NCBI GenBank assembly: GCA_029948255.1
Contig: JALIZF010001939.1
Location: forward strand, 3,559,501 to 3,623,500
Origin: Telmatactis stephensoni
Taxonomy: Eukaryota; Cnidaria; Anthozoa; Actiniaria; Isophelliidae
Length of the DNA: 64,000 bases
Direction: 5' to 3'
In this document: positions 22,501-35,109 of the stretch, piece by piece
Position numbering within the stretch: the stretch's first letter is position 1
How the letters are laid out: every line of letters starts with the position of its first letter
Notes under the pieces: generated by a model
What the model was told of the DNA's origin: nothing
The model's database searches: none
Seen by the model: the letters and a program-made list of their open reading frames with translations, nothing else
Translations under genes and position numbers: made by a program

Positions 22501-23782
22501 TCGCTGTACCGTTGTATCGCTGTACCGATGTATCACTGTAACGTGTCACTGTATAGTTATATACAGTGTCATAATTGTGTCGCTGTATCGTTGTCGCTGT
22601 GTAGTTTTGTCACTGTACTGTTGTATTGCAGTATCATTGTGTATCGCTGTACTGTTGCATCACTGTATCGATGTACCTTTGTATCACTGTACCGTTGCAT
22701 CGCTGTATCGATGTACCGTTGTATCGCTGTACCGTTGTATCGCTGTACTGTTGTATCGCTGTATCGTTGTCACTGTGTAGTTTTGTCACTGTACTCTTTA
22801 TTGCTGTTTGCTGTATTGTGTATCGCTGTAATCGTTGCTATTCGCTTGTATCGCTTGTATCGCTGTATAATTGTGTCGCTGTATTGTTGTGTCGCTGTAC
22901 TGTTGTCGCTGTACTGTTGTATTGCTGTATCGTTGTATCACTGTGTACCATTGTATCGGCTGTACCGTTGTATCACTGTATAGTTATATCGCTGTACCGT
23001 TGTATCACTGTACTGTTGTATCGCTGTATCGTTGTCGCTGTGTAGTTTTGTCACTGTACTGTTGTATCGCTGTATCATTGTGTATCGCTGTACCGTTGCA
23101 TCACTGTATCGCTGTATAATTGTGTCGCTGTACTGTTGTGTCGCTGTACTGTTGTCGCTGTACTGTTGTATCGCTGTGTACCATTGTATCGCTGTATCGT
23201 TGTATCGCTGTGTACCATTGTATTGGCTGTATCGCTGTGTAGCATGGTATCGCTGTAGTGTTGTATCATTGTATAGTTGTGTCGCTGTACTGTTGTCGCT
23301 GTACTGTTGTATTGCTGTATAGTTGTATCGCTGTATCGCTGTATAGTTGTATCGCTGTGTGATTGTATCACTGTACCATTGAATTGCTGTACCGTTGTAT
23401 CGCTGTACCGTTGTATCGCTGTGTACCATTGTATTTGCTGTACCGTTGTATCGCTATGTACCATTGTATCGCTGTACCGTTGTATCACTGTACCGTTGTA
23501 TCGCTGTACCGTTGTATCACTGTATAGTTGTATCGCTGTATAGTTGTATCACTGTATCATTGTATCGCTGGACTGTTGTATCGTATTGCTGTATTGTTGT
23601 AGCGTATCGCTGTACAGTTGTATCACTGTATAGTTGTATCACTGTACCATTGTATCGCTGTATCGTTGTCGCTGTGTAGTTGTGTCACTGTACGGCTGTA
23701 TTGTTGTATCGTTGCATCGCTGTATCGATGTACCATTGTATGGTTGTATCGCTGTACCGTTGTATCGTTCTATTGCTGTACT
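19541..23782 (+). repeat. Octamer satellite array of unit A, 4.2 kb
   Basis: Degenerate head-to-tail 8-mers are dominated by tgtatcgc, tgtaccgt and tgtatagt, often alternating to give a 16-bp period. Frequent variants tgtatcac, tgtattgc, tgtaccat and tgtactgt are the CpG-to-CpA/TpG products of the main forms. Higher-order duplications are visible: about 20298-20640 repeats at about 20704-21020, and 20972-21090 recurs at about 22539-22660. Long open frames (MYRCIVVSLYRC-type) are repeat translations. The block near 21340-21660 has longer units with cctgtatcg. Confidence 0.98.
20185..20293 (-). repeat. Inverted block inside the forward octamer array
   Basis: About 108 bp read gcgatacaacggtacagcga instead of the tgtatcgc orientation, with forward array on both sides. 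It is a small inversion within the satellite and is absent from the other arrays as far as I can see. Confidence 0.9.
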
Positions 23783-24147
23783 GGCATATGCAATTTAGAC
23801 TTGTGCTAAATGACTTTTTTGCGAAACGACCATAAATCATGCAATTTGTTTTTGTACTAGCCTCGGTCACGATTGGGGTGAAATCACTCCATTTTGCTAC
23901 AACCTGCCGCAGGATTTTGAATCAAGATTTATAACCATACAACAAGTTATAGGTTGCGTGCATGGCTGCCTTAGAGAATTAGTAGGTGAATTCACATTGC
24001 GTGCCCCAAGATATGTTGTATACGTCTAGTTGTGCACGACAATTGTACCATTAATGGGCCTTAAGTCCTAAAGGTCTTGAATTTTGCAAATTATGAAATT
24101 CAACACAGTTTTTCAGGCAATTAATTGTGATGTTTCTTTTCTTTCAG

Positions 24148-24468
24148 CATGATATTGTAGGACATTCCGGCAAGTCTCCAGAAATCCACTTCATCCATAA
24201 CTGTGTTCTACCTAAAAACAACTGTGAACACCTGGACATCATGCTCAGTACTGTATGAGTGGTGACTTAATGCTGGAGACAACATCATGTGCAATCAAGG
24301 GTGTCAAGCTTTGATGTTGATGGACAATTTGTTGTTGTGCTTAGTGACGCTAATCTTGAAGGATATGGGATACCAGCAGACAGAGAATTTTGGGAAGTTT
24401 CTGAGCAGTGATTCTAAAGTTAATGTGTTGGCTGTTTTCATTGGCTCAATGGGTAACCAGGCAGACAG
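24148..24468 (+). pseudogene. VWA8: VWA8 exon fragment, copy B, frameshifted
   Basis: Nearly identical to copy A: acceptor cttttctttcag, donor cagacag/gtaaat, and segments HDIVGHSGKSPEIHF, then VDGQFVVVLSDANLEGYGIP and SKVNVLAVFIGSMGNQADR. It carries the same frameshifts around ggtgtcaagctttgatg and cagcagacagagaatttt. It has one extra deletion (gtgaacacctgg against gtgaacaacctgg in A). Not functional. Confidence 0.85.
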
Positions 24469-25123
24469 GTAAATCACACTTTGATTGGCTAATTCTTTTT
24501 TTCATACTGTTTGCAATTCACAAATACCTAAATATGGGTGTACTGACATATAAGAAGTTCCACCTTCTGGGCGATTTGAGAATCATAGGGTGGTCAAATT
24601 GTCATAGGGTTACTGGAGTTTTTGCACAAAAGTCTTTTCACACAAGTTGATTCACACAATTACAAGACGTTTTGCACAAATCCTAAGTCTATTTGCACAG
24701 TGATGGGCAACCAGCAATAACAAGTAGAAACAGTCTAATAAAGATTTCAAAAAAAAGTTTAGTTGGTTCTTAAGGTGACTCCCTATAGTAATTTTTGGAC
24801 CAAACCGTTCACTTTTATTTGCCTTGTTTATAGCTTTAGTCCGCAGCTATCGATTTGATATTGATACCAGCTATAGAGGTAAGATGAAAGTTCTCAATTA
24901 TGGCAGTTTTAATATCATCAGCGTTACCATGGCAACGATAAACAATTATCGTTGAAATTGGTTTTTGCTAAATATCTCAAAAACCTGACCTGCTCGGGAC
25001 AAGCGGTAAACGACATCATTAACTTCAAGCTAAGGCAAAGCAAATTAGACTATCTTAAAGAAATTCAATCTGTTTCATTTTGAGTAATTTACAGAAATAT
25101 TCTGAAGCATTCATTTTTATATG

Positions 25124-25477
25124 CTAAAAGTCACGACCGCCCAAACGGTACTCAGAAGACGTGAAACACCAACAAAACACTGTAAAGAAGCCTTTGCTTG
25201 TACACTTCAAAGTGGCTAAATGGTTATTCTTAACTCTCTTCCAAAGCGAAGATATCACTTTTTCTTTACAGGCAACTTTTGATAAACATTGCTGTTCGGT
25301 AACGTCTATTTCGAAATTATTTCCAAAATATCTCTCAAACGACTTAATATTTTTGCTTGATGTGCTAGGAGTGTATTTATTATCATCTTCGAAACAACAT
25401 TTGAAAATCCCATTAAGATTGAAACAGTAAAACATTTTTAAATTCATCATTAAAGATGACTGACAAATGAACCACAA
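25124..25477 (-). CDS. Open frame in left arm of the foldback element
   Basis: A 117-codon frame reads outward and contains FGNNFEIDVTEQQCLSKVAC, then KEKVISSLWK, VKNNHLATLKCTSKGFF and a Cys/Trp-rich end. I do not recognise a domain with confidence. The 'VISSLWK...L' part loosely recalls small transposon-associated proteins of corals. A frame of the same sequence exists in the opposite arm. It may be an exon of a transposase or simply an open frame kept by arm identity. Confidence 0.25.
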   Translation of the reverse strand: MWFICQSSLMMNLKMFYCFNLNGIFKCCFEDDNKYTPSTSSKNIKSFERYFGNNFEIDVTEQQCLSKVACKEKVISSLWKRVKNNHLATLKCTSKGFFTVFCWCFTSSEYRLGGRDF

Positions 25478-26224
25478 CTCCAGAATGCAAACGGCCGCGA
25501 CAGCACTTCACTAGCATACTGACACCACGCGCGAAGCTTGGAGACCTCGTTAGCATAACAAGGCAGGCTATTCACAATTCCCGCCCAAACCACCATACAG
25601 GCCTTGTTGTAAACAAAACAAAGCCAATTATATAGCAATGAAAATAGTGTTACCTTCAATCAGTTTTTTCAGATTAACGACATAGTTGCCATTCAAATCT
25701 TCTTTTACTATTTGAGAGCGGAGAAGTGAATACGTTTCAATATTTGAACCAGTAGCTTCAGACTTCTGTTGCCAGCGTTTCTCTCCGATTTCTTTCTAGT
25801 GCATTTTTTCTATTAGTTTTTCTTCTATAACTTTTATTTGGCAGCACGATAAAAACTACCGCTACATCCAACTCGCCACGTGAGAGAAAGAATGCACGCG
25901 CAAATGAACGAAAATGTCAAGTGGAATAATAATTATCAGCTACTTTGATAAACGTCGATTCACCATTACATTAGGCTTACTATGGTAAGTCTAAATATGC
26001 ACACTTAGACTATTATGCTTTATTACAACTTTCAAATTGGTATGGTTTTGGCAGGAATTATGAATAGCCTGCCTTGTTATGCTAACGAGGTCTCCAAGCT
26101 TCGCGCGTGGTGTCAGTATGCTAGTGAAGTGCTGTCGCAGCCGTTTGCATTCTGGAGTTGTGGTTCATTTGTCGGTCATCTTTAACGATGAATTTTAAAA
26201 AAAGGTTTTACTGTTTCAATCTTA

Positions 26225-26512
26225 ATGGGATTTTCAAATGTTGTTTCGAAGATGATAATAAATACACTCCTAGCACATCAAGCAAAAATATTAAGTCGTT
26301 TGAGATATTTTGGAAATAATTTCGAAATAGACGTTACCGAACGGCAATGTTTATCAAAAGTTGCCTGTAAAGAAAAAGTGATATCTTCGCTTTGGAAGAC
26401 AGTTAAGAATAACCATTTAGCCACTTTGAAGTGTACAAGCAAAGGCTTCTTTACAGTGTTTTGTTGGTGTTTCACGTCTTCTGAGTACCGTTTGGGCGGT
26501 CGTGACTTTTAG
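26225..26512 (+). CDS. Mirrored open frame in right arm of the foldback element
   Basis: This 95-codon frame shares FGNNFEIDVTERQCLSKVAC and TLKCTSKGFFTVFCWCFTSS with the left-arm frame, differing at only a few residues. The N-terminal part differs because a base change alters the frame. There is no independent evidence of expression. Confidence 0.25.
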   Translation: MGFSNVVSKMIINTLLAHQAKILSRLRYFGNNFEIDVTERQCLSKVACKEKVISSLWKTVKNNHLATLKCTSKGFFTVFCWCFTSSEYRLGGRDF

Positions 26513-27754
26513 CATATAAAAATGAATGCTTCAGAATATTTCTGTAAATTACTCAAAATCAAACAGATTGAATTTCTTTAAGATAGTCTAATTTGCTTTG
26601 CCTTAGCTTGAAGTTAATGATGTCGTTTACCGCTTGTCTCGAGCAGGTCAGGTTTTTGAGATATTTAGCAAAAACCAATTTCAACGATAATTGTTTATCG
26701 TTGCCATGGTAACGCTGATGATATTAAAACTGCCATAATTGAGAACTTTCATCTTACCTCTATAGCTGGTATCAATATCAAATCGATAGCTGTGGACTAA
26801 AGCTATAAACAAGACAAATAAAAGTGAACGGTTTGGTCCAAAAATTACTATAGGGAGTCACCATAATTAAGGTCCTGGAACTGTAGTGTCAGTAGTTCAA
26901 AACAAAACAAAACAGATTTCACACCAAGTCCTAATTCTTGTTGTTTGTGTTGATTTAATATGTTGAAGCTACATTCTCTAGCATTTTAATTCAATTTTAC
27001 TAAAACTGTTTAAAGCATGTTTAATTTATGGATCTCCAATCTTAAATGCGACAGTAACATTGTGTAACATTGTGCACATGGTTATGACTTTAAAGATTGA
27101 ACTTTTTTTAAAGAAGTTAAGTCTGATCGTTTATATGTTTAAAAGACCACAAAACATCTCAAGTGTTAACTTTTTAATCTTTCAAATTGGGAGCCACTAA
27201 ACATTGCCATTTTTAAAACATTCTGTCTTTCTACAATCAACAGCTTAGTTAACTTTAAAAGTAGCAATGTTGTAGATTTCACAAACCAATTTCCCACCTT
27301 GTTTACACCTATTGAGGGAGAAGTGAACACCTTTTCCCACCTTTTAGATGATTTGAAACTTAATGTTACTGAAGTTGGCTTTTTAAATTGTCCTTTACAA
27401 TGTTGCCAAATCGAGTAATATATCAAAGCAAAACCACCAAAACCAGTAAAACTCAAAGCCAACAAGAGAGACGCCAAAGTTTTGCTTACGACATCAATGT
27501 GCCAAAATCAAAGTATCCATGTGATTCGTAGTGCAACTTAAACTCTGACTGTTGATAAATTTCATATGTCAAGATAAATGAAACTTTTACTGGAAAATCT
27601 TGATTCAGTATCGCCTACAAGGACTTTTGGGTGGAGAGACGACTTCGTTATATACTGGTTAAACGGCATCGTGTTCTTTAGACTACTTTTGATTTTATTT
27701 TTCGGACATCAAAAAACTTAGAATGGCTTTTCTTGTGTAATAGAACTTTCAATA

Positions 27755-30700
27755 CACTATGAACCAAAAAGCCATGAAAAACACATGAATTTTTCATGGG
27801 AAAACAATGGGATATTCACATGTTTTTCATGTCATTTTAAGGGCTTTTTAATGGTCAAATACACTTGGTTATGCCATGAAAAAGCCCTGAAAAAGCCATG
27901 GAAAAAGCCATGAATACTTGTCACTTTAAGGGCCCATGAAAATGGTGAATGATGTCTCCCAAACCATGAAAAACCCATGAAATGTCAGCCTTCTGATTTC
28001 ATGGTGCTTTTCATGGCCTTTGAAAAACCCATGAACCAGAAATTCATGGCATGTTTTTCATGGGTTTGCCAAATTAATGGGTCATGATTTTCCCAGGAAT
28101 ACGTTAAGTATTCATGGGCCATGAAAAAAATATATATGTTTCATGGTATTTTCATGCTATTTTTAAGTTGTTAGGAAAGCCTTTTTCATGGGTTCAACCA
28201 GAAATCATGGCTCATGAATTTTCCTAGTAGTCTCTTCTTCACGTTTTGTATTTTCATGGTTATTTCATGTGATTTTCACATCACACAAAAGATTTTTTAG
28301 TGTAAAAACGGCTGGAAATATGGATGTGAAAAGATACCTAAATTAGCTATTAGTTATTTAACAAGCAGGAAAAAATCATTTATTTAATAATATATTAGTA
28401 TTAAGAAGAATTATGAGACAAAAATTGAGAGAAGCAATGTGGAATTTTATTAATAATTGTTAATAATAAGTAGTTATCACATGATCAGGCTTAGAAATAC
28501 ACAATATAAAAACAAACCTACATTAATGAACATCATCAAAAGCTTTTGCCAAACTACCATACTTTTTCTTCAAGACAAGCTTTACATATTCATCTGTTGA
28601 TCAAAGCATTCAAAAAAATTAGAGTCATCTAGTAAGTTATTTGTTCGATACAATTGTACTTTTATAGCACAGAGTTTCAGCTAGCATATGCCGAATAGCG
28701 ATTAACAATAAAATATGAATGAACTTAACTTATATTAACTATTTAATAAGTTGAACACTTCAAGCTTTTGCAGAGTATCATTTTTTGAACTTTGTACTGC
28801 TTCAAATACTCCCTAAAATGAGTCACTGTGTCAAATACATCTAGCTGATAAAAATGAGTTGTATTCTCGAGTCAGAGGCTAAAGGGATGATTGTAAAGTT
28901 CATAAAAGAGTCTTGTCCTTACCGTGAATGTTTACGTTCAGCGTGAAAGCAGTTCATCTGGAATGTATTTTTGTTCATAGTCTTCGAGAACAGTCACCTC
29001 ATCATTCCGTGAACAGCGCTACTACTGCCCGGAATTACTCATCTCTATCAAGCCAGCAGGCTATTCCAGTAGTTTACAAGGCCTCCAGGATAGTTCATTT
29101 CACATATAAAAGCAATACTACAGCTAAAAAGTAAAGTAAATCAAGAACTCACAACGAAGACCGTTAAAAAGTGACCAGTATCAAATTTAGGCGCCTTTTC
29201 GTGGTTTGTTTACAAATGGTGATCGTATTTCAGTGAACAATAGACTCGTGACCATATTAGGAATGAGCACGTGCACCCATGATTCTTTGCTCCAAAACAC
29301 ATGAGAATGTCACCAACTAAACGATCGTTCGAAGGAAAAGTCAGCGAAAACAAATGCAATTCTAGCCATATTTGTCTATGTACTGAGTGAAAAGGTACAA
29401 GAATCAAATCTGGAGAAAAAGTAGTGCGCTTTTTTAAAGTTTTTGGCAGCTACGATACGAAGTCGCCAAGTTTTTCCTCTGATGAAGAAACCGTTGTAAC
29501 CTTGGGTGACCATCAGATGATTCATAAATAAGCAAGAATCTCGTTCAAAAACTCATTTACTAGTAAGCTGTAGACTCTGATAGTAGTAATGAAGAAGAGC
29601 ATCAAACTTAACAGCCCGATCGCGAGTATTAAAAGTTATCAATGCTGCAGGATCCAAAGTATTGCAAGCCCGGTTGTTTTGTGGTCTGAGCTAGAGGTAA
29701 TTGTGACTATTCTTTAGGCAGTAAAATATATGTCTTCCCTGTTGGTAGCCTGAACAAAACAATCTTGATGTTTGGAGAATATGAAAGAGTGTTGTTTGAG
29801 AGTGTTCTCCCAAAAATTATTACTAGTAATATTTTGATCAGGTTATTATTACCAATGTGATGTACAAATAATACTACTTAATGGGTCAATTAACTAGAAC
29901 TACAACACAGAAAACAGTTTTTGGCCTCTTTCATAAAATAACATTGCAACAAATTAAAATAAATAAAAGGTGACATGAGTGTGAATTCATTTTCAGTTAT
30001 TTAATTGGTTCAGTTTATACAGATGCCTAATTTAACTGCATTGAACTCCAAATTGCAACAAATTTCTCAATGAATGAAGTTGGATGTCCTCTTTTAATAA
30101 ATGAAGAAGGCTGCCTGCCAATTGTTGTGTAAGACCAAGTGAGCAAATGCACTAAGCTACACAGATGTCAGCTACACAGCTGAGTTAGACATCACCAAAA
30201 CACATAATATAAACTATCTTATAAAACTAAGTATAGTGAGCATGAGACGTGCAGTTTGTCCTATAATATGCTTTTGATAATGAAGTGACATTGCAATAAA
30301 AGCTTATATTCAAGATTATATAATTAATTTTGTAGATCAAGATGACCTGTTCTATTTAACTAGGTGGCTAGCTCAATTAATGGGTCATGAAAATGTAGAA
30401 GACCAGGTTTTTATGGCATATTCATGACCCATGAAAACAGCTCTAGTTAGGTTGGCTCTTTTCATGGGTCATGAAAATTTAGAAGACCAGGTTTTTATGG
30501 CATATTCATGACCCATGAAAACAGCTCTAGTTAGGTTGGCTCTTTTCATGGGTCATGAAAATTTTGCAGAGGGGGTTCCATGGACCATGAATTTTAGGTA
30601 TCCCAGAATTCAAGGAATATTAATGGCCCATGAAAAATGGCTCAAGCAAAACAGACTATTTTCATGGGCCATGGAATGTTAGCCTTCATCATTCATGGGA

Positions 30701-30823
30701 AATTCATGACCACATGCCAATGCCATGAAATTTGATTTTGCATATTTCATGGGCCCTTAAAATGTTTTCATGGGTTAATAACAGGAAATTCATGGCATTT
30801 TCATAAAACTGCATTTCATAGTG
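27755..30823. mobile_element. 3.07-kb CACTA-type element, ATA target duplication
   Basis: The ends CACTATGAA and TTTCATAGTG are inverted and begin with the CACTA signature. ATA flanks both sides (27752-27754 and 30824-30826). Units A and C show the uninterrupted site (ctttcaataccagaaaac). Both subterminal regions (about 27770-28270 and 30380-30815) are packed with ttcatggg / ccatgaaa motifs in both orientations, the kind of subterminal repeats bound by CACTA transposases. The right side also has an 82-83-bp tandem duplication at about 30380-30560. The interior shows no transposase, so it is non-autonomous. Confidence 0.9.
28300..30360. other. Interior of the CACTA-type element
   Basis: About 2 kb of AT-rich DNA with only short frames (up to 68 codons at 28928-29134). 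No DDE-type or zinc-finger motif is visible. It may be a filler from the ancestral element after loss of the transposase. Confidence 0.5.
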
Positions 30824-31759
30824 ATACCAGAAAACATAAGAAGTATCCTTGAAAGATCACTGATTAACATAGGAGTTATAAATAAAGTACCTAGGGCATA
30901 ACGATGACAGATTAACCTGTGTTGGTTAAGTTGGCTTCACAAAAAATTCAAGCAATTAGCTATAGTCTGACCACAGCCCTAATTAGAAGTCTTGTCAATT
31001 TCTTTTTAGTTACTTTTAATTCACCTGTATTGGTATCTGACTAGTACTTTCTAAGTTGTCCTTGAGGAAAAGAAATCTCAAGAACATTATTATTTAGACA
31101 AAATGATATCCACAATGATAGAATGAACACTTGTGAAGACAGTGGTGTTTAAGTGTGTTTATGCAAGGAATGTCAGAAGGAATATTGTTACCAGCCAGTG
31201 ATCATTGAATAAGAATTCTCTTAGATTATTTAGTTCTCATCAAAAATTATACCTTTTTCAAACTTGTGCAAAATAGACTTAGGATTTGTGCAAAATGTCA
31301 TATATTGTGCGAATCGACTTGTGCAAAAAAAAATGCTTGTGCAAAAAGTCCAGTAACCCATCATAGCTATAGAACAAGCTATATTTTTTATAAGCATTGT
31401 ATGTATGTCATTGCTGTATTGCTATATCGTGTATTGTGGTATCGCTGTATTGTTGTACTGTTGTATACTTAGTATCATTATATCGTGCTACCGTTGTATC
31501 GCAGTATCATTGATCGCTGTATCGTTGTATCGTTGCATCGCTGTACCATTGTATCGCTGTAACGTCGTATCGCTGTACCGTTCTATCGCTGTATCATTAT
31601 ATATCGCTGTATAGTTGTATTGCTGTATAGTTGTATCACTGTCTTTTTATATCATTGTATCGCTGTATAGTTGTATCACTGTATAGTTTTATTGCTGTAC
31701 CGTTGTATCGCTGTATCGTTGTATTGCTGTATCACTGCATCGCTGTATAGTTGTATCGC

Positions 31760-31965
31760 TGTACCGTTGTAGCGTTGTACCCTTGTACCCTTGTACCCTT
31801 GTACCCTTGTAGCGTTGTAGTGTTTGTACCCTTGTACCCTTGTAGCGTTGTACCGTTGTAGCGTATGTACCTTGTAGCGTTGTAGAGTTTGTACCGTTGT
31901 ACCGTTGTAGCGTTGTACCATTGTAGCGTTGTACCATTGTACCCTTGTAGGCGTTTGTATCACTG
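31760..31965 (+). repeat. Variant octamer block TTGTACCC / TTGTAGCG
   Basis: The array switches to ttgtaccc, ttgtagcg and ttgtaccg units, losing the tgtatcgc form. The same variant block reappears at 38185-38525 near the far end of this array, which suggests a copy event across about 6.4 kb. Confidence 0.9.
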
Positions 31966-34900
31966 TACTTTTGTATCATATCACTGTATCGCTGTATAGT
32001 TGTATCGCTGTACCGTTGTATTGCTGTATCGCTGTATCATTATATATCGCTGTACCGTTGTATCGCCGTACCGTTGTATCACTCTACCGTTGTATCGCTG
32101 TACCGTTGTATCGCTGTACCGTTGTATCGCTGTACCATTGTATCGCTGTACCGTTGTATCACTGTATAGTTGTATCGCTGTACCGTTGTATCGTTATATC
32201 GCTGTACCATTGTATTGTTATATCGCTGTACAATTGTATCGTTGTATCGCTGTATTGTTGTAACGCTATATAGTTGTATTGCTGTATAGTTGTATCATTG
32301 TATCGCTGTATAGTTGTATTGCTGTATAGTTGTATCAATGTACTTTTGTATGGTTGTATGGTTGTACCACTGTATCGCTGTACCGTTGTATCACTGAATA
32401 GTTATATCGCTGTATCGCTGCATTACTGTATCGCTGTATTGCTGTATTGCTGTTTTGCTGTATTGCTGTATTGTTATATCGCTGTATCGCTGTATCGCTG
32501 TATCGCTGTATTGCTGTATTGCTGTATCTCTGTATCGCTGTATTGCTGTATCGCTGTATTGCTGTATTGCTATATCGCTGTACCGTTGTATCGCCGTACC
32601 ATTGTATCACTCTACCGTTGTATCGCTGTACCGTTGTATCGCTGTACCGTTGTATCGCTGTACCATTGTATCGCTGTACCGTTGTATCACTGTATAGTTG
32701 TATCGCTGTACCGTTGTATCGTTATATCGCTGTACCATTGTATCGTTATATCGCTGTATTACTGTATCGTTGTATCGCTGATTGCCTGTATCGCTGTATC
32801 GCTGTATCGCCTTATCGTTGTATCGTTGTATCGTTGTATTGCTGTATTGCTGTATCCGATGCATCGTTGTTATTGCTGCATCGTTGTATCGCTCTATTGT
32901 TGATCGCCCTCTTTTGCTGTATCGCTGTACCGTTGTATCACTGAATAGTTATATCGCTGTACCGTTGTATCGCTGTGTCGCTGTACCGTTGTATTACTGT
33001 ATCTTTGTATCGCTGTATACTTGTATTGCTGTACCATTGTATCGCTTTGTACCACTGTATCGCTGTACCGTTGTATCACTGTATAGTTATATCGCTGTAC
33101 CGTTGTATCGCTGTACCGTTGTATTACTGTATCTTTGTATTGCTGTATCACTGCATCGCTGTATAGTTGTATTGCTGTATAGTTGTATCAATGTACTTTT
33201 GTATGGTTGTATGGTTGTACCACTGTATCGCTGTACCGTTGTATCACTGAATAGTTATATTGCTGTACCGTTGTATTACTGTATCTTTGTATCGCTGTAT
33301 ACTTGTATTGCTGTATAGTTGTATCGCTGTACCGTTGTATCGCTGTACCATTGTATCACTGCACCGTTGTATTGCTGTATCGCTGTATCATTATATATCG
33401 CTGTATAGTTGTATTGCTGTATAGTTGTATCACTGTCTTTTTGTATCATTGTATCACTGTATAGTTGTATCACTGTATTGCTGTATAGTTGTATCGCTGT
33501 ATTGTTGTATCGCTGTATAGTTGTATTGCTGTATAGTTGTATCAATGTACTTTTGTATGGTTGTATGGTTGTACCACTGTACCGTTGTATCACTGAATAG
33601 TTATATCGCTGTACCATTGTATCGCTGTGTCGCTGTACCGTTGTATTACTGTGTCTTTGTATCGCTGTATACTTGTATTGCTGTATAGTTGTATCGCTGT
33701 ACCATTGTATCGCTGGTATCGTGATGTATCGTTGTATTGCTGTATTGTGTATCGTTGTATTGTGGTATCGTTGTATTGCTGTATGGTTGTATCACTGTCT
33801 TTCTGTATCGTTGTATCGCTGTATAGTTGTATCACTGTATAGTTTTATCGCTGTACCGTCGTATCTCTGTATCACTGCATCGCTGTATAGTTGTATCGCT
33901 GTACCGTTGTATCACTGTGTACCACTGTATCGCTGTACCATTATATCACTGTACCGTTGTATCACTTGACTGTTGTATCACTGTATAGTTGTATCGCTGT
34001 ATAGTTGTATCGCTCTACCATTGTATCGTTATATCGTTGTATCGCTGTATCGTTGTAACGCTGTATAGTTGTATTGCTGTATAGTTGTATTGCTGTATAG
34101 TTGTATCACTGTATCGTCTGTATCGCTGTATCGCTCTGTCGCTGTATCGCTGTGTCGTTGTATTGTTGTATCGCTGTATGGACGTTTCGTCTGTATCGCT
34201 ATATCGCTATTTCGTCTGTATCGCCTGTATCGCATCGTCTGTATTGTTGTCGTCGTTGTATCGTTGTATTGCTGCATCGCTGTTTTGCCGTATTTCTGTA
34301 TCGTTGTATCGCTGTATCGCCGTATCGCTGTATCGCTGTATTGCTGTATCGTTGTATCGCTGTATCGCTGTATTGATGTATCGTTGTATTGCTGTATTGT
34401 GGTATCGTTGTATTGTGGTATCGTTGTATTGCTGTATCGTTGTATTGCTGTATCGTTGTATTGCTGTTTCGTTGTATCGCTGTATTGCTGTATCGCTGTT
34501 ATTGCTGTTTTGTTGTATCGCTGTATTGCTGAATCGCTATATTGCTGTATTGCTGTATCGTTGTATCACTGTATCGCTGATTGCTGTATCGCTGTATTGC
34601 TGTATTGATGTATCGTTGTATTGCTGTATTGTGGTATCGTTGTATTGCTGGTTTTGTTGTATCGCTGATTGCTGTATCGCCGTATTGCTGTTTCGTTATA
34701 TCGCTGTATTGCTGTATCGTTGTATCGCTGATTGCTGTATCACTGTATCGCTGTATCGCTGTAACGTTGTATCGTTGTATTGCTGTATCGTTATATCGTT
34801 ATATTGCTGTATTGCTGTATCGCTGTATCGCTGTATCGCCTTATCGTTGTATCGTTGTATCGCTGTATCGTTGTATTGCTGCATCGTTGTATCGCTCTAT

Positions 34901-35109
34901 TGTTGTATCGCTCTTTTGCTGTATCGCTGTATTGCTTGTATCGCTGTATCGCTGTATTGATGTATCGTTGTATTGCTGTATTGTGGTATCGTTGTATCGC
35001 CTGTACGTTGCTATCGCCTGTACGCTGTATCGTTGCTATCGGCCTGTATCGCTCGTATCCGGCTGTATGTGCCTGTATCATTGTAGTTCGCCTGTAATGC
35101 GCTGTAGCG

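Larger units (their letters stand above)
24774..26862. mobile_element. 2.09-kb foldback element, TTAA site, arms about 820 bp
   Basis: The left end GGTGACTCCCTATAGTAATT follows TTAA (24770-24773). The right end AATTACTATAGGGAGTCACC is followed by ATAA (one substitution) and then the original TTAA. The empty site is seen in units C and D (ggttcttaattaaggtcc). The arms (about 24774-25594 and 26038-26862) are near-perfect inverted copies, enclosing a 0.44-kb centre. Termini resemble the other GGTG(G/A)CTC elements. The high arm identity suggests a young insertion or arm conversion. A mirrored open frame sits in both arms. Confidence 0.92.
23783..31399 (+). repeat. Composite unit B, single-copy module (split by two insertions)
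   Basis: It has the same start (ggcatatgcaatttagac) and end (ttataagcattg) as unit A. It is collinear except for the foldback element at 24774-26862 and the CACTA-type element at 27755-30823; without these it is about 2.45 kb. Unlike units A and D it joins directly to the octamer array. A deletion removed the roughly 1.9 kb corresponding to 17583-19540. Confidence 0.9.

Noticed and set aside
19541..23782. Telomeric repeat
   Set aside because: TGTATCGC-type octamers do not resemble the animal telomere repeat TTAGGG, and arrays are internal and interrupted by modules.
24774..26862. Mirror-image assembly error in place of a foldback element
   Set aside because: Arms differ at several positions, a non-repeated centre separates them, and a TTAA/ATAA duplication with matching empty sites in units C and D supports true insertion.
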